Shown here piece by piece: positions 17,301 to 25,213 of a stretch of 47,340 bases of DNA (the first letter of the stretch is position 1; every line of letters begins with the position of its first letter). Source of the stretch: GCA-2861595 sp035536185 (GTDB lineage: Bacteria > Actinomycetota > Acidimicrobiia > Acidimicrobiales > GCA-2861595); assembly GCA_035536185.1 (NCBI GenBank), contig DATLOM010000001.1, positions 1 to 47,340 of the forward strand, written 5' to 3'. Under the pieces are notes generated by a model. That model was not told where the DNA came from. It was given only the letters and a program-made list of their open reading frames with translations, and made no database searches. A program made the position numbers and the translations under genes.

Positions 17301-19906
17301 GCAACCTCACCGGCACGACCGACCCGCTGAACCGGACGACCGAGTTCGGCTACGACCTCAACCGGCGGCCTATCACCGAAACCGCGCCAAACGACGTGGT
17401 CACGGCCAACGAGTTCGACGAGGTGGGCAACCTGGTGTCGGTCATCCGCAACCAGCGCGGCGGTCAACCGGTCAGCTCGACAGTAAACGTGGCGACTCGC
17501 TACGCCTACAACAGCCGCAACCTGTTGGCATCGATCACCGACGCCAACGGCGTCGTCACGGGCTACGAGTACGACAAGCGCGGCCTGCTGGTCAGCTCCA
17601 CCAATCCCATAGGCAAGGCCACGACCTACGGCTACGACGCCGCCGGCAACCGGGCCAGCCGGACTGATGCCAACGGTGTCGTCACCAACTACACCTACGA
17701 CCCACGTGATCTGTTGACCAAGCAGGCGTACCCCGGTGCGGAGGAGACGTTCGGCTACGACGCCGTGGGGCGTCAGGTGACCGCAGCCAACGCCAAAGGC
17801 ACGGTGGCCACCACCTACGACGCACTGGGACGGCCGACCAACGTCACGGACGCAGCCAGCAAGACCCTCCAGTACGGCTACGACCCTGATGGCAACCGGA
17901 CGGGTGTGACCCTGCCCGAGGGCGGAACGCTGGCCTACACCTACGACGCCGCCAACCAGATGACCAGGCTCGTCAGTCCGCTCGGCACCATGACCACCGA
18001 CTACGACGACGCCGGTCGACCCATCCTGACGACGCGGCCCAACGGCACCAAGCTCACCACGGGCTTCAACAACTCTGATGAGCTGACGCAGCTCATCACC
18101 AAGGCCGGCAGCAACACGCTGGCTTCGTTCGTCTACTCCTACGACAACGTCGGCAACGTCGCCACCCGCGCCCAGAAGCTCGGCGCCACCACCACGACTG
18201 CGAACTACAGCTATGACCCGCTGCGCCGGCTTACGGCCAGCGCCGGTGGGTCGCTGCCGGCCACCTACACCTATGACGGGGCCGGTAACCGTCTGTCCTG
18301 GAGTTCTCCTGACGATCCCTCCACCCCGAAGACAGTGGATCCGTTCACCCAGACCAACGTCCACAACGCCGCCGGGCAGGTCACTAAGTCAACGATGGTG
18401 CGGAAGAACGGGTCCAAGAGCTACACCAGCGTCACCACGGATACCTACGACGACAACGGGAACCGGCTCCTGGCCAGCACGGTGGCACCGCAACCGGGAC
18501 AGACCACCGCCACCGCCTACACCTATGACTTCGAGAACCGGCTACTGACCAGCACGCCGGCCGACGTTCCGCAGCAGGGCAACGGCGATGGACAGCGCAC
18601 CCACCGGCGTTCCTACGACGCGCTCGGCAGGCTCGTCACCGAGACGCGGGGCACTACCACGACCACCTGGACCAACGACGGACTGGACCCGATCGTGGCC
18701 AGCGATCCTCTGGCCAGCACCCTCTACCTGCGTGATGCCAGTGGCGAGCTGGAAGGCGAGTTGACGACCGCGCTGACGCCGGCGTGGTACGTGAGCGACG
18801 CATTGGGGTCGATTCTTGGATCGACCAACACCAAGGACAAGCCCCAGCTGGTCAACGTCACGCCTTACAGCGACTACGGCGTCAAGCTGGGTAAGAGCTA
18901 CACCCGGATGGGCTTCGGCGGCGAGATTGCCGATCCGAACTTCCCGGGGAACGGCATCGGCAACGACACACCGGTGCTCAGTCAGTACTACGCCCGCAGC
19001 TACGACCCAGGTACCGGCAGTTGGCTGCAGCCGGATCCGGTGAAGGGAGACATTAGGAAGCCGGAGACCCAGGCGCCATACCAGTTCGTCGGCGGGAACC
19101 CGAGCAGCAGGACCGATCTGCTGGGGTACCTGTCCGTCGGCGTGGCGACGACGCAGTACAACATCAGCGTCGGAGTCTCCAACGGCTCGTGGAGCGGCGG
19201 TTCTCTTCAGAGCGGGAGCGGGGACACACAGTTTGTGCAGCCGACCATGAGCGCCCAGCAGTTGCAGCCGACAATGACTGCGCAGCAACTTCAGCCGACG
19301 TTGAGTCCTTTCGCCTACCGGAGCCCGGCGGCCAAGGGGCAGTTGAGCCGCTTGGTGAGTGGGGCTGACCTGCAGGGGGGAAGCGGATCTCTTCGGGGTT
19401 CAATCAACGTGCCACGCTCACTCCCCAGTAACTGGCCCGATATCCGAGCCGGGCTAATAGCTGGTGGACTGGAGTGGTATGGCGGATACCCCTCGAACTG
19501 CTTGGAGCTGGTAGGCGGCAATCCTGAGTTCTGCGGAGGAGGTGGCATTCACGAGACCCACGATGTCACGAATGCCGTATACATCGCCTTCGGAATGAGC
19601 GGACTGCTCAAGGGCGTCGGAGCACTTCTTGCCCGTGGCGGAGCGAGGGCGGTCGAAGAGACGGCGATACCGTTCGCAAAGAATGCTCCGTTACATATCT
19701 TCCGGGACGCATCAGGGCATCTTCTCGACGATACAGTGACCAACAGGGCTCTCTTGCAACAGGCGGTCAGGAGCGAAAACTATGTGTACACCAGCGCCCA
19801 AGGAGTCAAGACTTATCGACAGGTCTTGCCAAATGGTCAGCAGATCTGGGTTGAAGTCTTCAATGGCGCCATCAATAACGGCGGCATCAATGCCGTACCG
19901 AGGTAG
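14312..19906 (+). CDS. Secreted RHS/YD-repeat polymorphic toxin
   Basis: An 1864-residue protein; ATG 14312 has GGGAGG four bases upstream. Residues 1-38 are a signal peptide. Residues about 40-240 resemble an Amidase_3 (N-acetylmuramoyl-alanine amidase) domain but are degenerate: VVLDPDQGW where DPGHGG is expected, VTQTSDSLSYSQRAAQMAN like the usual LTR..D..L...R...AN, and VSQNAN where SIHAN is expected. Residues about 280-1540 are dozens of YD repeats (GYDAAGR-like) that should form a beta-shell. Next come the RHS-associated core (YYARSYDPGTGSWLQPDP, NPSSRTDLLGY) and a linker with three QPT[ML]S/T repeats. The last ~75 residues (HIFRDASGH, NRALL, QIWVEVFNG, NGGINAVPR) look like a polymorphic-toxin tip, probably an RNase. 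A convergent immunity-like gene follows. Confidence 0.9.
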   Translation: MGYQRSIAAGWQRHVTAWVVIALAVCLTAINFPASAAGAKPTVVLDPDQGWSYGVHDGTTHNSFPFNLSIAQAVQAKLPSYCAADIVVTQTSDSLSYSQRAAQMANADVSLTVSQNANTGAEWGTEFDGGSSSFATAVPANLAFGQSLVEQLGSRTGRPYENVNQEETGGRVYPYPEFVGLAGTYAHVFTGFIDHSYDWAVLQNGQDLLADALVAAIGQSLQAQGFQCLGDFPALPTSARLQQLRNLGYQRFLRYNADPISMSTGNFATSEEIFTLPGVGNQAIDLTLNYNAQSGQESPVGVGWQFAYGAFLQQYRDGSILVNLPDGRALLYEPDGSGGFTSPAGAFATLTQIDDTTFKWTTTTETSLTFVQDEAGRGMLTATTDRQGNSEALVYSGTGAFFPKLASIIDQAGQQVAVATNGDGRITSFTRPGGGVWQLAYSSAGDLISVTSARGTDREFNYDTEHRMTSQVGQDGVTFLTNTYDSQSRVISQTNAFGDLRTLVFDDADRTTTYTDTEGAVTVYHWNVLGQVTKVMDAIGGETTTGYNAEFLPTTDTNPLNQTTARSYHPSGQPASVTDPLGNATSSTYNASGDRTSTTDEGGTGGSARTVGYTLNGDGLPTTITNPDGSTQGRTFNSFGDITSSSDENGDTTGNSYDARGNTTSVSDPLGRITGMTYDLANRLTAVTDPLGRTTAYSYDANDNLTRITHPNGSTEQRSYDLNDQLRTSTDRRGAVTTYTRDAELNITRVELPNGGVIQNSFDNENRLISTTDPEGNTTTYTLDPLGRRVATEDARGNTAETGYDAASRVISQTDASGATTTFVPDANGRVLTVTDPAAGVLANQWDEVGRRKSTTDQLGHTTSYTYNFRDLVLTTTDPAGGVTTNSYDPAGRLISRTDAAGAITSFSYDAASQLTKATDALGGVTSFTYDPAGNQLTITDPNGNVTATAYNSMNEPVSRTDGKGETWTMTRDDGGLITEESDPLGHDTTQVYDASGNLTGTTDPLNRTTEFGYDLNRRPITETAPNDVVTANEFDEVGNLVSVIRNQRGGQPVSSTVNVATRYAYNSRNLLASITDANGVVTGYEYDKRGLLVSSTNPIGKATTYGYDAAGNRASRTDANGVVTNYTYDPRDLLTKQAYPGAEETFGYDAVGRQVTAANAKGTVATTYDALGRPTNVTDAASKTLQYGYDPDGNRTGVTLPEGGTLAYTYDAANQMTRLVSPLGTMTTDYDDAGRPILTTRPNGTKLTTGFNNSDELTQLITKAGSNTLASFVYSYDNVGNVATRAQKLGATTTTANYSYDPLRRLTASAGGSLPATYTYDGAGNRLSWSSPDDPSTPKTVDPFTQTNVHNAAGQVTKSTMVRKNGSKSYTSVTTDTYDDNGNRLLASTVAPQPGQTTATAYTYDFENRLLTSTPADVPQQGNGDGQRTHRRSYDALGRLVTETRGTTTTTWTNDGLDPIVASDPLASTLYLRDASGELEGELTTALTPAWYVSDALGSILGSTNTKDKPQLVNVTPYSDYGVKLGKSYTRMGFGGEIADPNFPGNGIGNDTPVLSQYYARSYDPGTGSWLQPDPVKGDIRKPETQAPYQFVGGNPSSRTDLLGYLSVGVATTQYNISVGVSNGSWSGGSLQSGSGDTQFVQPTMSAQQLQPTMTAQQLQPTLSPFAYRSPAAKGQLSRLVSGADLQGGSGSLRGSINVPRSLPSNWPDIRAGLIAGGLEWYGGYPSNCLELVGGNPEFCGGGGIHETHDVTNAVYIAFGMSGLLKGVGALLARGGARAVEETAIPFAKNAPLHIFRDASGHLLDDTVTNRALLQQAVRSENYVYTSAQGVKTYRQVLPNGQQIWVEVFNGAINNGGINAVPR

Positions 19907-19946
19907 CTAAAGCCACGTCAACGGAGAACTTCTGGGATCCCGTGAA

Positions 19947-20171
19947 CTAGTCCATTGTGTCCGGCTTGATCCTCTTGATGCATTTCAACCAATCCTCCCA
20001 GGCCGCTGGGTCGTTAGTATCTCCGTCGGGCTGTATTTCCATATCAGCCAGCAGGACGGCGAGATCAATGCCGCCGTTTGTTCGAGTGTAGAAATCATTT
20101 AGGAATTGTTCCATTGCAAGAAATGCTTCTAGCTCGTTCAGTGAGTATTTGCCGCGGTTGCGCTTATCCAT
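19947..20171 (-). CDS. CdiI-like immunity protein
   Basis: A 74-residue acidic protein. The motif pattern SLNELEAFLAMEQFLNDFY, then DLAVLLADMEI and DPAAWEDWLKCI, matches what I recall of a CdiI-type immunity family (CdiI_2-like) that neutralises CDI/RHS toxin tips. It lies 40 bp from the end of the RHS gene, but on the opposite strand, whereas immunity genes usually follow in the same direction. I choose ATG 20171 because family members begin about ten residues before the conserved SLNELEA and because a TATAAT lies nine bases upstream. In-frame ATGs at 20240 and 20246 would add 23-25 residues. Confidence 0.65.
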   Translation of the reverse strand: MDKRNRGKYSLNELEAFLAMEQFLNDFYTRTNGGIDLAVLLADMEIQPDGDTNDPAAWEDWLKCIKRIKPDTMD

Positions 20172-20180
20172 GCTCAGAGC

Positions 20181-20186
20181 ATTATA
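20181..20186 (-). promoter_or_regulatory. Consensus -10 box of the immunity gene
   Basis: TATAAT on the minus strand ends nine bases before ATG 20171, so transcription would begin at or next to the start codon (leaderless). No good -35 is seen at 17 bp; a TTGACG lies too close. Leaderless mRNAs are common in actinobacteria. Confidence 0.4.
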
Positions 20187-20484
20187 CAGCACGTCAAAAA
20201 CATGCCGGATGAGGGTGCTGTGTGGAGTGACAAACTTCATAGACATTTACGCGTGCCGCCCCGCCCACCACTCCCTCCCCTCCACCTAAACTCTGCCTCT
20301 CCATGCTTACGAGCTGTTTTGCCTCCATGTACTACCGGATCAGTTCCCGTGGCTCCTCGCCCGAGTGATAGCGAGTATGCAAGAGGAAGGGACTGCCATC
20401 CGCACGAAGGCGACGACCTTGCCCTCCACGAATAGGACGTAGCGCAAATGACTCTTGGGTTGCGACCAGTGGTGGGGCTCTGAA

Positions 20485-22317
20485 ATGCCCGATCCTGCGA
20501 TCGATGCAGCGCTGATGAAGCCGTACATATCGGCCTTGGTGCTGGAGTACACCGGAACGGCGCCAGCTACCGCTCTGGCCACGTTGCGAAGGCAGATCGA
20601 GAAGTCGCTGCGCAGACATCGTGGCGATGTAGTGATCGTGGCCCCTGAGATCAGTAGGGGCCTGACGATCAACCCTCCGTCGGAACCTGGCGATGATACC
20701 GATTCACCGACGCTCGACGAGGTCGCCGGCTTTGTCTATCGTCAGACCGTAAAGCCCACATGGTTGATGGCAGATGGTCCACTGGTTGACACGCGCCATT
20801 ACCCAATTGTGCTTATGCAGCGCGCTTCTCTGATCGCCATAACTGCCGAGCCGAGCGTCCGCGAGGCACTACGGAGGTGGACGCGAAGTTCTCCAGCTCC
20901 CCCCTTCCGGATGATTAGTCCAAAGTTTATCAACGACGCATTGCTACAGGGCGAGACCAGAAGCCTGTCGCTGCACGGCACACACCAGCGGCAACGGCGC
21001 AAGGCAGATAGCAAGAACATTCACGGTCCCGATCTTCGCAGCGCGATGAATCCGTTCGAGGACAGCACGTTCATGTTCAGTTCGGCGCGTGCGGCGGTCG
21101 ATGAGGACACTCACAAGGCCCTCCAGGGAGTCGTTGGTGCGACACCTACGAGTGGGAACGTGTGGAATCGACCCAGTAACAGCTTTACGGACTTTCGGTC
21201 AGCTATCGCAGAGGTTCTCTTTGACATCGAAACGGCTATGCGAGGCGTAGGCCTTGAGCAGCCGTTTCCGCTGCTTGCCACCGAAGTACATAGCCTCGTG
21301 GGTGTCCATGGTGCATACGAGGTGGGCATCCTCGGTGCCGACGAGGTCAGAACCCTGCCGGGCACCGATGAGGGCTCGGTGGATGCCGCAGAACTATTGG
21401 AGCATGCTCAACTCAACGTCATTGGCAGTCCCGCCAACCCAGACTTCATGCTCGATGTCGGTTTCGGTGCGACTGCAGGCCGCCTGGCGGTCCACGTCGT
21501 TCACTCGCAGGATATTCTACATTTCCAGATCGGGATCGACGGTACGCCGAGCGACCCACTGGTTCTGGCTACTATTCGCGATGCCGTCTTGGCCCACACT
21601 GATTACCTGACAGTCTTCTACGGCAGTGGGCACGCGGTCGGTCACGGAAGGATCACGAGGCAGACGATTCGCTCGACGCCGTTTCCCAATTGGCAGTGGT
21701 GGCCCGCCGGCATTTGCGAAGTGATGCGCGAGAAGCCAGACGGTGACGGAGTTGCGATGCACCAGGGAATAGGAACGCCTGGTGATAAGTCAATATTTGC
21801 CTGGGTAGTCGAGAACATAGGGCCGGGGTGGCTCACCTGCGACGACGGTCCCGGCGAGGTTGCTGACTTCGTGCACCTCGCACCTGATCACATGCTGACG
21901 CTGATACCCGTAAAGGCAGCTCACAGCGACTCGCCGAGCCGACAAGTATCAGCATCGGCATACGAGGTCGTCGTTGGCCAAGCAGCGAAGAATATAGGCT
22001 TCCTTGATGCGAGCGAGCTACACAACCGATTGTCGGCAGCACACATGGTCGGTCGGGCAACCTGGCACGATGGCGTGCGTCAGCCGGATCGGACGGGATT
22101 TCTAGCGGCCCTAGCTGCTCGTCCGATCACCGCAAGCTTCCGGATCCTAATTGTTCAGCCCCATCTGCTGAAAAGTCGCTACACCCAACTCCAGAATCCC
22201 GCCATGCATAGCACGGAGGACTATCTGCGACTTCAGCGTCTCGAAACGCTGCTGAACTCGGCGCGCGGAAGCGTTGTTGGCCTTGGCGGCGACTTGCTTG
22301 TCGTTGGCTGTGGCTGA
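20485..22317 (+). CDS. Uncharacterised 610-residue protein, possible nuclease-like motif
   Basis: No family is firmly recognised. The start is taken at ATG 20485 (other ATGs at 20455 and 20515). The N-terminal half has mixed alpha/beta sequence without known motifs. Near residue 450 is WLTCDDGPGEVADFVHL followed by LTLIPVKAAHSDS and then SASAYEVVVGQAAKNIGFLD. A block of the form DDG-GE-ADF...HVKA...AYEVV-QA-KN recurs, as far as I remember, in several proteins of defence islands. It could be a PD-(D/E)XK-like core (Asp of ADF, Lys of VK). The gene lies between the RHS toxin module and the serine-recombinase element and has no same-strand neighbour. Confidence 0.6.
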   Translation: MPDPAIDAALMKPYISALVLEYTGTAPATALATLRRQIEKSLRRHRGDVVIVAPEISRGLTINPPSEPGDDTDSPTLDEVAGFVYRQTVKPTWLMADGPLVDTRHYPIVLMQRASLIAITAEPSVREALRRWTRSSPAPPFRMISPKFINDALLQGETRSLSLHGTHQRQRRKADSKNIHGPDLRSAMNPFEDSTFMFSSARAAVDEDTHKALQGVVGATPTSGNVWNRPSNSFTDFRSAIAEVLFDIETAMRGVGLEQPFPLLATEVHSLVGVHGAYEVGILGADEVRTLPGTDEGSVDAAELLEHAQLNVIGSPANPDFMLDVGFGATAGRLAVHVVHSQDILHFQIGIDGTPSDPLVLATIRDAVLAHTDYLTVFYGSGHAVGHGRITRQTIRSTPFPNWQWWPAGICEVMREKPDGDGVAMHQGIGTPGDKSIFAWVVENIGPGWLTCDDGPGEVADFVHLAPDHMLTLIPVKAAHSDSPSRQVSASAYEVVVGQAAKNIGFLDASELHNRLSAAHMVGRATWHDGVRQPDRTGFLAALAARPITASFRILIVQPHLLKSRYTQLQNPAMHSTEDYLRLQRLETLLNSARGSVVGLGGDLLVVGCG

Positions 22318-22392
22318 GATGATTGTGCGTCAGTCGGAACGACCCCAAGTTTTCAGCTAACGGCGAATCGTTCCGGTCAGGCCTGTTGGGGT

Positions 22393-23178
22393 CTACCCCC
22401 TCCACCCGGCCAACCGCTCCAAACCCTCGACGGCGTACTCCGCCTCCCCATGCGCAATGAGCGTCTTCCCGTACGTCTCCACGTACTCCCTAATCAACTC
22501 CCGCAGCTTCTCCTGCTCTCGTGCTGCCGCCTGCCGATGATCCTCGGCCTGGCCGGCGTAGCCGGCCTGGTCCTGGAGCCGCAGGTGCGCAATCAACTCC
22601 GCCCGCAACCCGTAGACCCGGCTCCAAATCCGTGAAACCAGCTCTTCCTCGGCGGTCAGGTCTTCCAGCGTCAGCTTCGGCGTGTCGCCGGTTGGCTCCA
22701 GCGCCTCACTCGCTCGCTTGACGCGGCCCTTGTAACGCAGCAAGTCCCTGAGCAGGAGTTCGGCCACCGCCTGGCCCAGCTCGGGCTCGACCCGACTGCG
22801 GAAGTGATCGACCGAGTAGTCCAACTCGGCAGCGGCCTGCCGGCGCCTGGCCGTCAATGTCGTGCGCCTGGTCCCGGTTGCTACGCCGAACAACATTCGG
22901 GTCGCCTCGGCGTACTGCTGGTCCTCGATCTTGTCCATCAGCCGAGGCAGTAGCTCGTTGAGCGCGTCCAGCCTGCTGAGCGCCACGTCCGGGTGGACGC
23001 TGCGGGCCACCACGTTCTTCAGGTTCGGCAACACCGATCCAGCTGCTACCCCGCCACACGGCAGCCCCTTGGTCAGGACGCGCCGCAGCGCTGCCGCCAG
23101 TTCCTCGGCGCTGACCGCCTCGGCTTCAAGCACCACCAGCCTGTCCACAACGTCCCCAGTCTGCCCCCGCAATCTCAC
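22393..23178 (-). CDS. Hypothetical actinobacterial helical protein
   Basis: About 260 residues from GTG 23178 (the frame continues upstream to 23319, and GTG 23181 is equally possible). The order LPNLKNVVARSVHPDVALSR, LLPRLMDKI, LTARRRQAAAELDYSVDHF and RVEPEL resembles a family of unknown function common in actinobacterial genomes, where the LTARR-(x)n-HFRK part looks like an HTH. The C-terminal ~100 residues are strongly helical and charged (KLRELIREYVETYGK). It is divergent from the small-gene operon beginning at 23242; the two share a 63-bp intergenic region. Confidence 0.6.
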   Translation of the reverse strand: MRLRGQTGDVVDRLVVLEAEAVSAEELAAALRRVLTKGLPCGGVAAGSVLPNLKNVVARSVHPDVALSRLDALNELLPRLMDKIEDQQYAEATRMLFGVATGTRRTTLTARRRQAAAELDYSVDHFRSRVEPELGQAVAELLLRDLLRYKGRVKRASEALEPTGDTPKLTLEDLTAEEELVSRIWSRVYGLRAELIAHLRLQDQAGYAGQAEDHRQAAAREQEKLRELIREYVETYGKTLIAHGEAEYAVEGLERLAGWRG

Positions 23179-23241
23179 CACCTGCGCCGGGCACCCTTGG
23201 GTGGGTTGCCGAACAAGCGGCAGCCCAGGAAGGAGACACCC

Positions 23242-23658
23242 GTGCCAACTGACATTCGCCGCCCTCGCCGAGGCAGCGGCGGGACGCTCCACCCGTGCGC
23301 CGGCCACGCCTGCGACCACTGTGCCACCTGTGACGTACGCGGCATCTGCTGCGCCAGCATCAAAGCGCCCGTGGCGGCCACCGTCACCGCCACGTCTGAC
23401 ACCGGCAGTCTCGCCAACCTCCGTTCCGCGCTCGCCGAGGACAACAAGGCAGGCAGGACGTCGAGGAAAGGCCTCCGCGAGTTGATCATCAGCCCCAGCC
23501 CTCCGACCCAGACGCCCGTGAGCATCACTGTTCCCGGCCTGCGGACGCCGCTGAGTCGGCCGGCACTGTCGCCGCCCTCCACCGACCTGACGCTGCAGTC
23601 GCTACGGAACATCGGAGACAGCCAGTGCTCGGAGCAGGTGCCCTGCTGCGAGCACTGA
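23242..23658 (+). CDS. Small cysteine-rich protein
   Basis: A 138-residue protein starting at GTG 23242 with AGGAG upstream. Residues 17-35 hold CAGHACDHCATCDVRGICC, whose closely spaced Cys/His could bind zinc or an iron-sulfur cluster. The rest is Pro/Ser/Thr-rich with another Cys pair at the C-terminus (QVPCCEH). No family is recognised. It is the first gene of a tight series of small genes reading toward the transfer operon. Confidence 0.5.
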   Translation: MPTDIRRPRRGSGGTLHPCAGHACDHCATCDVRGICCASIKAPVAATVTATSDTGSLANLRSALAEDNKAGRTSRKGLRELIISPSPPTQTPVSITVPGLRTPLSRPALSPPSTDLTLQSLRNIGDSQCSEQVPCCEH

Positions 23659-23661
23659 CCG

Positions 23662-23979
23662 ATGAAGCCAGCAAATGCCCTCGGCCGTACCTCCAGCCAG
23701 AGCATGGCCATTGAACGAGTTGCCCGCACGGTGCGGCGCACCGAGGTCGCCGTCACCGAGCACGAGATCGAGCTGTGGGGCGACCTGGAGACAATCAAGA
23801 TCGACTTGGCGGCACGGGCCAAAGCCGTCCAATTGGCGCTCGACCGGGACCTGGAACTGCTGGAGCGCGGCATGCAGAGGGCCAACGGCAACCGGGTGGC
23901 CCAGGAGCTGGTGCTGCGTTACGTCGAGGACCAGAACCAGGACTTCCGGCTGCAGATCAGGCAGGTACTGGACTCATGA
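23662..23979 (+). CDS. Small coiled-coil protein
   Basis: A 105-residue, mostly helical protein with many charged residues: ERVARTVRRTEVAVTEHEIE and LERGMQRANGNRVAQEL. Its start is 3 bp after the previous stop and its stop overlaps the next ATG (ATGA). Probably a cytoplasmic partner for the small membrane proteins that follow. Function unknown. Confidence 0.55.
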   Translation: MKPANALGRTSSQSMAIERVARTVRRTEVAVTEHEIELWGDLETIKIDLAARAKAVQLALDRDLELLERGMQRANGNRVAQELVLRYVEDQNQDFRLQIRQVLDS

Positions 23980-24269
23980 CCGCAATGGAACTACTTGCCG
24001 TCGTGGCCTCGGCTCTGCTGGGCGGTCTCACCGGAGGCTTGGTCGTAGTGCTCTTGCAGCTGCTGCAGCGCCCACAGCCCGACAACAACCCGGTGCCTCA
24101 TTACCGAACATGGGCTGACCCGCTCAATCCTGACCTACAACTCCAGGTCCACGATCTGAGTGCCGCCTGGGCCGCCAGCCGCGGCCACCCGGAGGCATCG
24201 TTCCCGGCCGCCCGCTACCTGGGTGACGCCGCCGAGGACGCCCAACGGCGCTGGAGCGCGCGCCGATGA
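23976..24269 (+). CDS. Small membrane protein
   Basis: A 97-residue protein with one N-terminal transmembrane helix (LLAVVASALLGGLTGGLVVVLLQLL) containing glycines. A soluble tail with HDLSAAWAASRGHPEASFPAARYLG and a final basic patch follow. ATGA overlaps couple it to the genes on both sides. Possibly part of a minimal transfer apparatus, inferred from position only. Confidence 0.55.
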   Translation: MTAMELLAVVASALLGGLTGGLVVVLLQLLQRPQPDNNPVPHYRTWADPLNPDLQLQVHDLSAAWAASRGHPEASFPAARYLGDAAEDAQRRWSARR

Positions 24270-24514
24270 ACACCGTCCTGTTCTTCCTCCTCGTAGCTGG
24301 CGTGTTCTGGTTCGTGTTCTGGTGCTCCGGTGCAAGGCCAGGTGGCCATGAGGTGCCCCCGGATACACGGGAGCGGGTACTGGCTCAGGTGCTGCTTCAC
24401 CAAGCCCGGCGGAGCCGACAGTTGGCTGAGTTCGAGCGGGCCATCACCGAGGGGGCGGAGCGACGGCTGGCTGAACTGGAGCGGGATTGGCCGGCGCCCA
24501 CATGCGACCCGTGA
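24266..24514 (+). CDS. Small membrane-anchored protein
   Basis: An 82-residue protein with an N-terminal hydrophobic helix (VLFFLLVAGVFWFVFWC) and then a charged helical tail (LAQVLLHQARRSRQLAEFER, RRLAELERDW). Overlaps the previous gene by 4 nt and the next by 13 nt. No family is recognised. Confidence 0.55.
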   Translation: MNTVLFFLLVAGVFWFVFWCSGARPGGHEVPPDTRERVLAQVLLHQARRSRQLAEFERAITEGAERRLAELERDWPAPTCDP

Positions 24515-24681
24515 AGTCGTGGCTCGACCGGTTGCTGGAGACGGCCGTGGCCTTGGTGGCGGTGGGGCTGCTGCTGAACTGGGCCTGGCAGCTCATCGAA
24601 CCACTCGCGCCGGTGCTACTCGTCAGTGCGGGACTGGCCGTCATTGTTCCGGCGGTCGTCCGCTGGCGGCAGGGGTGGTGA
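24502..24681 (+). CDS. Very small two-helix membrane protein
   Basis: A 59-residue protein starting at ATG 24502 inside the end of the previous gene. Two hydrophobic segments (TAVALVAVGLLLNWAWQLI and VLLVSAGLAVIVPAVV) are separated by a Pro turn, ending in a basic WRQGW tail. Last gene of the small-gene series before the operator-bearing intergenic region. Confidence 0.5.
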   Translation: MRPVKSWLDRLLETAVALVAVGLLLNWAWQLIEPLAPVLLVSAGLAVIVPAVVRWRQGW

Positions 24682-24771
24682 ATATGACGTAGCGCCTGCC
24701 GTTGTTCAGACTCACACGCTCACTCCCTGCCGTTCCCGTACCGGTCGGCGTTGTGAAATGGACAAAGTGAC

Positions 24772-24800
24772 TTGACGTTGCAAAGCCTGCAACGCATACT
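24772..24800 (+). promoter_or_regulatory. Promoter of the transfer operon
   Basis: TTGACG (24772-24777), a 17-bp spacer and CATACT (24795-24800). The first operator fills the spacer almost exactly and the second sits just after the expected transcription start, so a repressor would block polymerase. The first gene downstream starts at GTG 24965 with a strong AAAGGAGGT. Confidence 0.65.
24776..24794. promoter_or_regulatory. Operator 1, CGTTGCA-N5-TGCAACG
   Basis: A perfect 7-bp inverted repeat with spacer AAGCC, lying between the -35 and -10 boxes of the transfer-operon promoter. The same arms occur at 24813-24831 and 30069-30087. It is the likely binding site of the XRE repressor encoded at 30138-30518. 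Confidence 0.75.
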
Positions 24801-24812
24801 TCAAACCACACC

Positions 24813-24831
24813 CGTTGCACAGTATGCAACG
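24813..24831. promoter_or_regulatory. Operator 2, CGTTGCA-N5-TGCAACG
   Basis: A perfect 7-bp inverted repeat with spacer CAGTA. Its centre is 37 bp from that of operator 1, and it overlaps the predicted early transcribed region. Confidence 0.75.
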
Positions 24832-24964
24832 CTTGACGCTCCGCTCGTCTGACCTCGTTTCATTGGTCCGAGCCGGATACTCAGCCTCTCCGCCCGCCAC
24901 GCCGCCTAGGTCGACGCGCCGGGACGCCAACAGGGGCAACCACCAACCAAAGGAGGTAATCGCC

Positions 24965-25213
24965 GTGTCGCAGTCAGACAACTTCAAACAACATGCAAAG
25001 GTCACCGGCACCACCCGGCAGCGCTCGCCCGAGGCCGTGCGCCGGCTCGGCCGCGCCCTGATCGCCTTGGCCCGTGCCCAGCTGGAAGCCGAGGCGCAAG
25101 CGGAGGCTGAAGCCAAGGCTGAGCACTTGAAGCAGGCGTCGGCCGAATCACCTATTCATCTGGCGGACAGACCGTCGGCGACCAAACACCCGACCTCGGG
25201 AGACGCCGCGTGA
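24965..25213 (+). CDS. Small helical protein, first gene of transfer operon
   Basis: An 82-residue protein from GTG 24965, preceded by AAAGGAGGT with seven spacer bases. The centre is a long Ala/Glu helix (RRLGRALIALARAQ and then EAEAQAEAEAKAEHLKQ), likely a coiled coil. Unknown function; perhaps an accessory DNA-processing or coupling factor. It overlaps the ATPase gene by 4 nt. Confidence 0.6.
   Translation: MSQSDNFKQHAKVTGTTRQRSPEAVRRLGRALIALARAQLEAEAQAEAEAKAEHLKQASAESPIHLADRPSATKHPTSGDAA

Noticed and set aside
15773..18364. 863-residue open frame on the minus strand opposite the RHS gene
   Set aside because: It mirrors the periodic codon pattern of the YD repeats; no start signal or domain, and the plus-strand protein is clearly the real one.
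14260..18700. Periodic repeats that could suggest a CRISPR array or satellite
   Set aside because: The periodicity is protein-coding (YD repeats) with variable unit length and no conserved spacer-repeat structure. No CRISPR array was seen anywhere.
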